In this document: positions 1 to 9,425 of the stretch, one piece after another
Numbering within the stretch: position 1 is the stretch's first letter
Layout of the letters: each line of letters begins with the position of its first letter
Source: Ottelia alismoides
Lineage: Eukaryota > Streptophyta > Magnoliopsida > Alismatales > Hydrocharitaceae
Assembly (NCBI GenBank): GCA_037367405.1
Contig: JAZKJV010002947.1
Coordinates: 744,001 to 808,000, forward strand
Direction: 5' to 3'
Length of the DNA stretch: 64,000 nucleotides
Notes under the pieces: model-generated
What the model was told of the DNA's origin: nothing
Databases searched by the model: none
Seen by the model: only the letters and a program-made list of their open reading frames with translations
Made by a program: the position numbers and the translations under genes

Positions 1-1255
1 TGTAGACAAGAAGGTCCCACAAGGTTGGCCCCAGGCAGAAACGTGAGACGTTCCTGGCGAAAGCCAATTTTTACCATTGGGAGGATCCGTTCTTTATCAT
101 GAAGGAGGGGACAACATCTGGAGGAGGTGCATTTCTCAAGAAGAGCATCATAGCGTCCTCACATACTGCCACAAGCTTCAGGCAGGAGGACATCATTTTG
201 GAAAAAGGACAGCACAAAAGGTGCTTCAATCCGGCCTATGGTGGCCTACTCTCTTCAAGGATTCTGATGAGTTCGTGAAGAGATATACTGACTGTCAGAA
301 AATGGGAACCTGCGGACAGAGAGACATGATGCCCATGCAACCCATTCACTTTTGTGAGGTTTTTGATGCATGGGGGATTGATTTCATGGGCCCATTTCCT
401 AAGAGTCAGGGATTCGAGCATATTTTGCTCGCTGTGGATTATGTCAGCCAATGGGTTGAGGCCATCCCCGCCCGAGCCGCAGATGCTAAAACCATTTGCA
501 AATTCTTGAGGAAAAATATCATTTCACGGTTCGGGGTACCTAGAGTCTTGATTTCAGATGGGGGGTCTCATTTCATCAATGATAAAGTTAGGGCCCTTGC
601 AGACGAGTTCGGCATTGACCATCGAGTTGCCACACCGTATCACCCTCAGACTAATGGTCTTGCCGAAGTTTCGAATCCGGAGATAAAAACAATCTTGCAG
701 AAAGTTGTCCGCCCAGATCGAAAGGATTGATCACAGCTTTTGGACTCAGTCTTGTGGGCCTATCGGACCTCTTTCAAGAATCCATTGGGGACATCTCCCT
801 TTCGATTCGTCTATGGCAAGCCGTGCCATCTGCCAGTGGAGATCAAGCATAAATCCTTTTGGGCAGTCACCGAGTTACTGTTAGATCCCGAGAGTATAGG
901 AGAACAGAGAAGAGCAGAATTGGCAGCCCTGGAAGAGCTGAGAGATACAACCTTTTCCAACAGCCTACAATACAAAGAGAAAGTGAAAACATGGCATGAT
1001 TCCCATATCATCCATAAACAGTTTGAGCCAGATCAGAGAGTATGGTTGTTTGATTCTAGGCTGGGAATATTCCCAGGGAAGTTACAGAGCAAGTGGAAAG
1101 GTCCGTATGTGGTTAGGAAGGTACATGACAATGGCAGCATTGACATATCTGAACCGTCATCTTCTTCTACCTTCCGCGTCAATGGTCAACGCCTGAAGCT
1201 ATATCTAGATCATGACCCGCCGACCATTGACGTTGCCCCCATTCTTCTGGTATGA
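1..1255 (+). pseudogene. Athila-like Ty3/gypsy integrase (3' end of pol), element A
   Basis: This is the C-terminal part of a retrotransposon polyprotein. Integrase inserts the cDNA copy into the genome. Reading from 77, the zinc-binding region shows HH near residues 24-25 and 39-40, but only one of the usual two Cys (C73); the other position is Tyr70. The catalytic core has D102 (GIDFMGPF), D161 (SDGGSHF) and E197 (AEVSN), a DD35E spacing. The C-terminal domain (WAYRT, PCHLPVE, KWKGPYVV, DNGSI) is typical of plant Athila elements. Three breaks are visible. A TAG lies upstream at 3-5. A frameshift near 105-115 separates the HWEDPFF start of the domain (frame 3) from the rest. An in-frame TGA at 728-730 replaces the Trp present in the related copy near 54,960. 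Pol ends with TGA at 1253-1255. The element is dead, and its 5' part lies outside the window. Confidence 0.9.
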
Positions 1256-1443
1256 GATGTGTTCTTTTACTCATATCATCTGCATCTCATACATGGTGAT
1301 CAATTCCATTTTCCGCTGTACAGATCATCTGTCCATATCACTCTTTCATCTGTTGATTTATTTTCTTCTTTTCTTCTTTTCTTCTTTTCCTTTTCTATTT
1401 TCTTTATCTATCAAAAAGGTGTCGCCCTTGTAGACAGTTTTCC

Positions 1444-1800
1444 GTACTTAGGACAAACTTTGTCCTAAGTATAGGGGGGGTGTGCACCCCGAGTTTTAAT
1501 TCATTACGATCAACTCCATTGTCTCCTCTTCTTGTCTATACTTAGGGATATCTTACCCTAAGTATAGGGGGAGACAATCTGAGTACGATATGTTCATTCC
1601 CAACCTTGACCCTCCCTGCTTTGTGTACAGTCTGCTATACTTAGGATTATTTGATCCTAAGTATAGGGGGACGGTCAACTTCTCATTCATTGATTCATTC
1701 ATTAGTTATTTAATCTTTAGACTTGTCTATACTTAGTACGAGTTATGTCTTATCTTTTCTCTCCGATCTATGAGGACATAGCTCAAGCTAAGTATAGGGG
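1444..1800. repeat. Array of four hairpins ending in a polypurine-like tail
   Basis: Four inverted repeats share the arm TATACTTAG/CTAAGTATA. The first has arms 1,446-1,457 and 1,459-1,470 with a 1-nt loop. The second has 1,537-1,547 and 1,556-1,566. The third has 1,636-1,647 and 1,654-1,665. The fourth has 1,728-1,736 and 1,788-1,796, with a loop of about 50 nt. Each right arm runs directly into GGGGG, giving AAGTATAGGGGG, almost identical to the polypurine tract at the LTR border (3,748-3,761). The same array, reversed and decayed, is in element B at 53,916-54,275. Confidence 0.85.
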
Positions 1801-1889
1801 GGTCGTATATACTGTGTATATACTTTAGCCATAAGTCGTACTTTCGTATTTTCTTAATAATATGGCTAATAATTCTTTAAAATTCATTA

Positions 1890-2290
1890 AAAACCTTAAT
1901 AAAAAGGTGTTTGTTCCTCATTACTGATGAATAAATCAGGTGAAAATGTTTTTGACAAAATGTTTGAAAAATAGTTTGAAAATATTTGTGAACATCTATT
2001 GAAAATTATTTTTAAAATATTTTGTTACATGTTTTCAACCTGTGTAAAAATGTGTGTTTTGTAAAACTTCTTTTCTTTGTGTGAAATAAAATGTTTGTAA
2101 AATGATTTGTAAATGGTTTGAAAAATGATTGCAAAAATATTTTGAAAAATCTATCTATACTGTTTCGAAAGCCTTTGCAAAATGATTTTCAAATGTGTGT
2201 ACACGTTTGTAAAATGTTTGTAAAAATTATTTTGGACTATAGTTTACAAAAATTGTGTGAAAAAGCTTGTGTCAAATAAGTTTGAGGAAT
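1890..2290. repeat. Degenerate A/T-tract repeat block
   Basis: Loose repetition of units such as TTTGTAAAATG and TTTGAAAAATG with regularly spaced A and T runs. Closely related blocks occur in reverse orientation at about 47,760-48,010 and 53,480-53,770, so the block is an inherited part of this element family and not random low-complexity sequence. Confidence 0.6.
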
Positions 2291-2313
2291 ATTTACATCA
2301 CACCAAAATCCAC

Positions 2314-2331
2314 TATATATATATATATATA
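2314..2331. repeat. AT microsatellite
   Basis: A run of alternating A and T of 18 bp inside the 3' region of element A. Confidence 0.9.
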
Positions 2332-3747
2332 AAACTGATCACTTACCCTTGTAAATTCTTAAAATCCACTTCTTATATATAAGAAGCACTCCCATGTACA
2401 TAGTTTTCACCTAGTTTTCAGCCAAAATCTTTTTATTTTCAAAAATCCCAAAAACATTTGCAAAATTAAAACCCAAAAACATTTGAAAAATCTTTTTGAA
2501 AAAAAAGCATATGCATCATCATCATCTTTTCAAAAATCCATAAAAAGTTCAAAATCTTTGAAAAGTGCATCATAAAAATATTTTCTGCATTGCATTGCAT
2601 GGCATGAGCATTTTTCGGATTGAGTTTGATAGTTGAACGAGTCTAAGTAAAATTCGGAGATTGGAGCTTGATTGGACCTTAAAAATCTACCTAATAACAG
2701 GAACCTTATAGGAACTGGGTTTGAGGTACTTCAGGTCTAGTTGACTTAATTCCTTGAGGATCACGGGACTTAGTTCAATAGATTCTTGACTGCCTAAGTA
2801 GAGTATTTCGGAGCACACACACGACTCTTGTTGATAATGACCTAACTTGGACACTTGCACCTTTCACATGGCTCAACTCAATTGGAGTGGTGAGGGGATT
2901 GGATTTGCCGGTATGAGACGCACACAAGTGGAAACATTTGTCCTCCTCTAAGGAAGGAAGTGCACCCCAACCCATCCAGTAGTAAGGAAGTCTAAAGACA
3001 GGAGGCTGTGGGTTGCGATAAAGCTTCAAAAGAGGGATAGTCTACTGGCTCAAGAGGAAAAATTCCTTATGTAAATGCTGCTGTGAATTGTATTTCAAAA
3101 AAAAGAACAAAGAAAAGAAAGAAAGAAAGAAAGTTCAGGCATGTACAAAAATAAAAAGCCTGCAAGTATGTACAAGTCAATAAGCAAGCTTGAGTTCCAA
3201 AGTCATATCATGTGAGCCTGCAGCAAGATGACTCGACTACACTGGTCTTGCATCCCAGGATAGGTAGCTACACTGGCTACCGTCCATTCTTCTCTTCACC
3301 CCCTCCTCTTGAGCTGGTTGCCACTTGAACTTAGAAGGGAATACCCCGCTCCCCGAGGATGGAGTTGTTGGATTGGGGAATCATTGGGTTGTCGTACTGG
3401 AGAAGTCAGTTTCTTTGTCATTCTAGTTGGGGAGAGTCAACACCACTTACACTGTACGAGTCAGATTCATAGTCGTAAGAGTTTGCGTATGAGTTGAAGT
3501 ATTTCTGACCTGGCTATTGAGGAGACTTGAACAGAGATTTGGGATTCTCAGGGACTGTTGGATTTCAAATTCGGTTCTCATTAAGGTTCCGCCCGCACTA
3601 AAATTCCCAAGGTCTGACTTAAGCTCCAAACTTTGATTTTGTGAATACAAGTTTGATAATTGAACTAAATCCAAGTTCTTCTTTTTCTTTTCTTTCTTTT
3701 TCTTTTTGCACTTATTGCATAAGTGTTTACTAGGGACTAGCAAAGGT

Positions 3748-3761
3748 AAAGTATAGGGGGA
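3748..3761 (+). promoter_or_regulatory. Polypurine tract of element A
   Basis: The sequence AAAGTATAGGGGGA directly precedes the LTR start TGATGAATCC. A polypurine tract here primes plus-strand DNA synthesis in LTR retrotransposons. It repeats the tail of the four upstream hairpins. Confidence 0.75.
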
Positions 3762-4010
3762 TGATGAATCCACATTTCATCATCTTTATTCTATCATTTT
3801 GGCAATAAAAACCCTAGCAAATGCCTGTAAATACCCTTAAATAGAGCATCTTAGCATTCATGCATGTGCATCCTATTAGTATATAAAGTACTGTAATTAA
3901 AGCCAAAATTATAGAATAAATATAAGAAAAGAAAAAGAAGAAAATATTGTAAATATTTTATGACCCGAAACCTCGAGACCTAGGCATCTTGATGAATAGG
4001 TCGACAAGGA

Positions 4011-4030
4011 ATAAAGTAGGGGGAGATAAG
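4011..4030 (+). promoter_or_regulatory. Conserved purine box inside U3
   Basis: ATAAAGTAGGGGGAGATAAG lies about 250 bp inside the LTR. Equivalent boxes sit at nearly the same distance from the LTR start in four other LTRs (15,741-15,759; 24,608-24,627; 46,601-46,619; 52,330-52,348, all reverse). Its role is unknown. Confidence 0.65.
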
Positions 4031-4910
4031 GGTCAAATACCTATATTATTCTATTCATTCTTCATTCATTTTGGGACCTATTTTTTGTTACACTTTTTAT
4101 ACATCAAATAAAGAAACTTTGTACATAAAAGTTGTAGATATTTTTATATAGAAAAATACAAAATTGATTTCACTAAAAAATAATATACAGATAAAAAGTT
4201 ATGGTCTGAATAAAAATCCAGAATCCCAACTTCCCAGAGCTGTATCTCACAAATGAAAACTCCAAATGCATCAAACTCACCTTTAATTGTATATATAATA
4301 AAATAAGCTAATTAATGGTGGTGGTTTTGCATTTGACGGAGCTACGGTTTGAAAGTTGAGTTTTTGACCTACATTGTACAAGTATACTGATTAAAATATT
4401 CAATTTATTATTTATTAATTATTTTGGTAATTTCATATTTTTATAATTATGTAAATATTACTTATAATATATATGTGCATTAAAATTAGAATAAAAATGC
4501 GAAGGAAACTCAAAATAAAAATACTTGTGTATAAACTACACAGGTATTGTACCTATATTTATATCTATACTTTTTATACTTATATTTTATTTAATGTACA
4601 GAATACATCAGAAAAATAAAACAAAAATATATTTGTGTATATAAAAGTATTTCATGATTTTAGAAAATAATAAATAAAAATAATAAAAATAAAATACAGA
4701 GAATAAAAATAAAATACTAACATACATAGGTATTATACCTATATAGGGCTAAAAAGTAAACTCATGAAAATATACCTCATAAAATAAATTAAAAATCACA
4801 GTAAAATACTACATAAAATAACGAATATTTTTCATTTTATAACCATCATTTAGTTCAGCCTTTTTCTATTTTTAATTAAATTTACAAAATATTTATCAGG
4901 GATTTTTCCC

Positions 4911-4932
4911 GATTGGTCTACGTGGACCAATC
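4911..4932. promoter_or_regulatory. Inverted CCAAT repeat around an ACGTG core
   Basis: GATTGGTC and GACCAATC are perfect 8-bp arms around TACGTG. A longer version (14-bp arms) is at 14,837-14,866 in the solo LTR, and a decayed one is near 23,955-23,975. Confidence 0.65.
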
Positions 4933-4943
4933 AGGAGACGGTC

Positions 4944-4965
4944 CCAGTTGACCCAGGTCAACTGG
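4944..4965. promoter_or_regulatory. Inverted W-box pair
   Basis: CCAGTTGACC and GGTCAACTGG are perfect 10-bp arms separated by CA. Each arm holds TTGACC, the W-box core recognised by WRKY transcription factors. Equivalent pairs occur at 23,915-23,932 and, shorter, at 45,781-45,795. Confidence 0.6.
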
Positions 4966-6173
4966 CCGTCCTTCCCCCCTGTGCTGCGTCAGAAGTTGGC
5001 TTTTGAGCCAACTTCTTGGCTTTTTCGCGGCTGACCCTTGCACTCTTTCGTGATGAATCCTTTTGCAAAACCAAACCTCGATCATTGGTCTACCCCGCCA
5101 TGTGATTACCTCAGGCCGGGGATCAGTGTGGTGCTCCAGGAATTTTGATCTTTGAGCCCCTGTCATCCTGAGTCAAACAACTTAAAACCAAACCCCCACT
5201 TTCGATTCGAATTTTGAGAACCCTTGGTCCACCCCTCTCCACCTTCTTGCGCTCCTGAGCTCGCTGGAGGTGACAGCTCCATCGCGAGGTCGTCAGCTAA
5301 GGTGCCCGAGGTCGAGGGTGCCTCCGCCACCTCCCGCAACTCCGACGGTCGAGGTACATCACTCCCTCTGGCTCCGGCCATTGAGGGCCCTTTCACCCAT
5401 TTATTTCTCGCACAATAGGTTAGCCTTAGTCCTATGAACAATAGCCCCTAAGAAATTTTGAGAATCGTCATCTGAATCGACCATACCACCCACTTGGCCG
5501 GAGCGCACCTCCGGATGTTCATCGCCCCTCCACTTCACGATCCTTCACGTCCATCCAGAGGTCCAGGCATTTTACCCTGGACCTCCTAACCCTTTTTGCA
5601 GGGTCAAAGCGCGTTGACTAGCGCCGGGGAGCGATTTTGTCGCTCGCCGGAGCTCAGCCGAGTCCTCCAGCTCCGCCGATGCCTGCGAGTACCACGACCG
5701 TCGCCGTGGTCTTTTAACGCCTCCAGGAGAAAGAGTAGGCCCCCAGGAAGCTCCACGACCAGTTTGAAGCACCATCGTCACCGGAGGAAGGAGATCTTGG
5801 ACGGCGAAGCTCGCCTCGCCGGCGTTCTTCGCTGTTCTTGGTTCTAGCCTCCCAGTCGTCGGATCGAGGAGCTCCCCCCAGGTCAAGCAGCATCCGTTGG
5901 ATCGCGCCACATCGCCACCGTTCGATCATCGCCTGGCGATCTAATCTCCACCGTCCACGCGAAGCGCTATCGACCGCTAGATTCACGCCACGTGTCTAAG
6001 TGAAGATTTGCAGCCGTTGGATCCGCGCGCCTGGGGTATTTTGCATCTCAACCCCTGTGCATTTTGTATTTACATTTTAGTCTACAAACTTTCCTCTATG
6101 GTGTAAAAATTTTGTAAATTTTGCAAAAAGGCCCTCGCTCTTATTTTATTTACAAACAGGTCCTCTGCCACGT

Positions 6174-6202
6174 CACCTCACGTGACCTGTACACGTGAGG
6201 TG
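6174..6202. promoter_or_regulatory. Inverted repeat with paired G-boxes
   Basis: CACCTCACGTG and CACGTGAGGTG are perfect 11-bp arms with a 7-nt loop. CACGTG is the G-box core bound by bZIP/bHLH factors. The solo LTR has the same structure at 13,599-13,626; the two B LTRs keep one arm (near 44,485 and 50,658). Confidence 0.6.
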
Positions 6203-7335
6203 AGGGCATTTTGCACTGAGGCCCTCGGTCCTTTTTGTATTTCGTTTTAATCCTAGAACTGTCAGTTTAAGTATTAGTTTTGGAGAAATTGCATGTTAGA
6301 CCCCAAAGGTCTATAATATTACATCTTGGTCCTTGCCAGGCGCGTGCGAGTCACGCACCCTGGTGGGTAATTTACACCGACATCCCTGCGGGTCTTTGTT
6401 TTTGTAATTGGTCCTGAAAATTGAATATTGAGTGTTAATTTTTGCGTTCGAATTGCAAGTTTGCCCCTGGAATTTTATCTGTTTGCAATATAGTCCCTGT
6501 CAGGCCTTTCATTTGTGATGTCTTGCTCTATTTATTTAAGGCCTCTTCTTAATTCCAAAAATTCTCAAAAATTAGGGTTAAGCTCATGTGTGCTTGTACT
6601 GTAACGCCATATTTTTAATTTTTGATTTTGTGTCTTTTTAATATTTATTAAAAATAAAAAATATGCTTTTTATTTACTGTCTAGCTTAGAAAATACCAAA
6701 CAAATATTAAAAGACCTCTAAAAATTCCAAAAAAAAATCCCTACTGTGTATTTTATCATCTTTTAGTGTCAGTCCAAAAATCACTAAATATCTAAAAAGA
6801 AAAACCTTAAAAATTTGAAAATACATAAAAACTTCAGAAAAATATATAAAATCCTAGAAAACTCTAAAAATTGTAAACTCAAGTCCTGCAGTCTCCTGTT
6901 TTTATTATCTTTATTTGAAAAATAGTGTGGAAAATTTTTGTGGCTGTTTGCTATTTTTAATTTCCATTTTTACCCCCAGCCAGTAGCTTCTTCACTGTTT
7001 TCCTTGATTTCAGCATTTAAAAATACCAAAAACATTTGGAAAAATACCCCAAAAATCACAAAAATAGTAAAAATTCATAAAAATACCAAAAAGATTTTAT
7101 TTCTGAATTTTTGGTTATTTTTGCATATTTTTATTAATCTTTTATCTTCTCTTTTATTACATTGTTTTTATATTCCAATATTAAAAAAAGAAAAAAATAT
7201 ATAAAACGTAAAATTATAAAAATCAGAAAATTAAAAATCAAAATACAAAAAATCAAAAACTAAATTAAAAAAATTATTAAAAATTTAAAAACCCACAAAA
7301 ATCTTTGCTTGCTTAGTGTAGACACCACTCACATT

Positions 7336-7357
7336 CACACACACACACACACACACA
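7336..7357. repeat. CA microsatellite
   Basis: An alternating CA run near the end of the element A LTR. Confidence 0.9.
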
Positions 7358-7586
7358 TCTTTTTGATTCTACCCTGTTTGCTCCTTGTGTTCGAACTCTC
7401 TGCATACTTGCTTGCTATACATTTTGTGCAGAGTTAAAAATAAATTTTAACTCCACATTTACTTCTAATTGTTGATCTGTATTGTGGGTTAATTGTTGAT
7501 TAAACCAGGATTTTGTAGTGGTCAAGACACCGACTGTTGACTCGCCTTGTGAGTCAATACGACCGCTCTCAATTCTGCGTTTATCA

Positions 7587-9425
7587 GCTGCTCCTCTGCC
7601 TCCAAGTTCTCCTCAGGTAGAGACTTGGCGGTGTCTTCCTTATGTTCTCGCGCTCGATCAGGTACGGTCACGACCCTTCCGCTCCTGAGGGACATATGAT
7701 TAACATTATCGTTCAAAAGGATTTCATGTTCAGATAAAGAATGATATGAATAGTATACCCGATCATGTGGTCGATGCTGACCATGATTCATGCTATTGGG
7801 TTGGCCTGAATCTGGGCAGGAATTGGGGTCTTTGGCACCAGCTGTTGATCTTGGGTGTGTGAAACACGGTTCAGATCTGTTCTAATATCTAGGTAATTTT
7901 TCTGTATCTGCTAGACCCTATCAGTCAGAGTTTGGATGGCCAAGATGAGGGACTCCAATTCGTTAGTGGGCGGGGCTTGCTGATGATGACTAGAGGATGA
8001 GTGATTCGACTGTCTATACTGGCTCTGTTGGCCTTGCCGGTACTGCTGCGGGTGGGACGGTGCGATGTAAGGTGGTGGAGGGCCCTGCAGGCTCGAGTAG
8101 AATGTGCGCTGCTGATGGTGTTGCTGAGCCTGATATCCTTGTCCTGGACGGTACTGTACAAAGCGTGGTGCGGGGACGGAGGTGGTTTTCTAGTAAGCTA
8201 GGGAAGGTCGGTGTGGCTGACCATTCCCTATCCCCGACTGTCTGTCGACGGGGTCATGGTTGTACCACAACTTGTTGATCTTGAACACCTGTAGAGGCTC
8301 CTCGTAGACTGACTCCACCTGTAGGGGTGTGTTCTTCTCCTGTTGAGTGTACTGCTGCTCCTCAACCCTGCTGCTCTGAGGTCCGTGTACCTGCTCCTGT
8401 ACAAGATGGACTCGATGTATAGGTACAGGTGGTGCAAAATGGGAAGGTTGTCGTATCTTGGCTACCTTCTCAGTCAATTCCTCCACTTGCTTCAGCAATC
8501 GTGAAAGCGTCTCAAGGTCAGCGACCCTCTTGTGGATCTGTTCTACCATAGTAAGCTTATCAACTATTATCCACATGCTAGGGATCAGGTCATTTGTCAG
8601 ATCTGCTACAGTCCTCCTAGTTGTCTCATTAGATAGGCTTGAGGGAGACAACTGATTGGCCCTGGTGGCCCATGGTCTGCATGTTTCTGCCATCTGCTCC
8701 AGAATCTTCCATATGAAATCTTCGTTCTTATTTAGATAGCTTCCTCCACAAGCTGCACTCACTAACCCCTGCATTTCCAAGGTCATGCCACAAAACAAGG
8801 TTTGGACTAAGATCTCCCTGGTAATGCCATGGCAAGGGCATTTTTGTATTAAAATCATTGAATCTATCCCAGGCTTCATGGAATGGCTCATGGGGGCCCT
8901 GGGAAAAACTGGCGATCAGTGTCCTTATCTGGTTAGTCCTACTGAGTGGGTAAAACTTCTTCAAGAATAAATATTTGAATTGCATCTAGGTCGTACGTCT
9001 AACCCCAAGGTTGTTCAGCAAATGAGCTGCCTTATCTCCTAAGGCAAACAAGGTAGCCTTCAACCTAATGTAATCTTGTCCAACCCTAGGGTGACTAAGG
9101 TTGTTGCATACTAGATCGAAGTCTCTCAGGAAAGCATATGATTCTTTGGTGCATTTCCATTGAACTTCAGCAGCAGACAAAAAAAATGGGGCTTCAGCTC
9201 GAACGCTTCTGGGGGTACCTCAGGTACAAGCCAACTATGTATCTCATTCTCATTTGGGTTGTAGGCATCTACCATCAGTTGATCAATTTCACTTGCCTCA
9301 ATCACTTGTTCCATCCTAGCTATAAGATATGCATTCAGCTACTCGGCTCTAACCAATCGGGCAAGGACTTGGTGCATAGGATCATCTCTGGGTTCCTTTT
9401 CATTTGGGGGTCTCGTAGGAGGCAT
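7587..9425 (-). pseudogene. gag1, Athila-like Gag remnant without pol
   Basis: Gag forms the particle of the retrotransposon. Reading leftwards from ATG at 9,425 (MPPTRPPNEKEPRDD), the pieces are an N-terminal segment with an early stop in LVRAE*LNAY; the NEIHSWLVPE segment; the core FLKKFYPLSRTNQIRTL...GPHEPFHEAWDRF at about 8,985-8,830; then a frameshifted QTLFCGMTL...ACGGSYLNKNEDF at about 8,800-8,700. A Gln/His/Pro-rich linker follows, and the tail MSLRSGRVV near 7,690. In Athila polyproteins the LRSG segment lies just before protease, but here the sequence stops shortly after it and the LTR of element A begins. No zinc knuckle was seen. Several frameshifts and stops make it non-functional. 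It is clearly paralogous to gag2. Confidence 0.85.

Larger units (their letters stand above)
1256..3761 (+). other. 3' internal region of element A between pol and LTR
   Basis: About 2.5 kb without a credible reading frame. Athila elements often carry an env-like gene here, but I see no env-like protein. It contains a hairpin array (1,440-1,800), an A/T-tract block (1,890-2,290), a short AT run (2,314-2,331), GAAA-type simple sequence near 3,095-3,135 and, around 2,640-3,060, blocks that also occur in element B in reverse orientation (for example ATTGGAGCTTG near 2,659 against 53,160). This shows one shared ancestral 3' region. Confidence 0.7.
3762..7586 (+). mobile_element. 3' LTR of element A (Athila-like, about 3.8 kb)
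   Basis: It begins TGATGAATCC after the polypurine tract and ends GCGTTTATCA (TG...CA). The start matches the solo LTR at 12,245-16,006 read in reverse (TTCATCATCTTTATTCTATC is shared). The end matches the element B LTRs in order and spacing (CCTTGTGTTCG motif, then the terminal block). Landmarks are a purine box at 4,011-4,030, an inverted CCAAT repeat with ACGTG centre at 4,911-4,932, an inverted W-box pair at 4,944-4,965, a GC-rich island at about 4,930-6,060, a G-box inverted repeat at 6,174-6,202 and a CA run at 7,336-7,357. No coding content is credible. A target-site duplication cannot be tested because the 5' LTR is outside the window; the five bases after the end are GCTGC. Confidence 0.8.

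Noticed and set aside
1444..1800. Hairpin array as a CRISPR-like array
   Set aside because: This is eukaryotic retroelement sequence; the units vary in length, have no spacers of constant size, and repeat in another copy of the same element.
5163..5986. Overlapping frames on both strands
   Set aside because: These are a GC-rich island of the element A LTR with no domain and no partner copy kept open.
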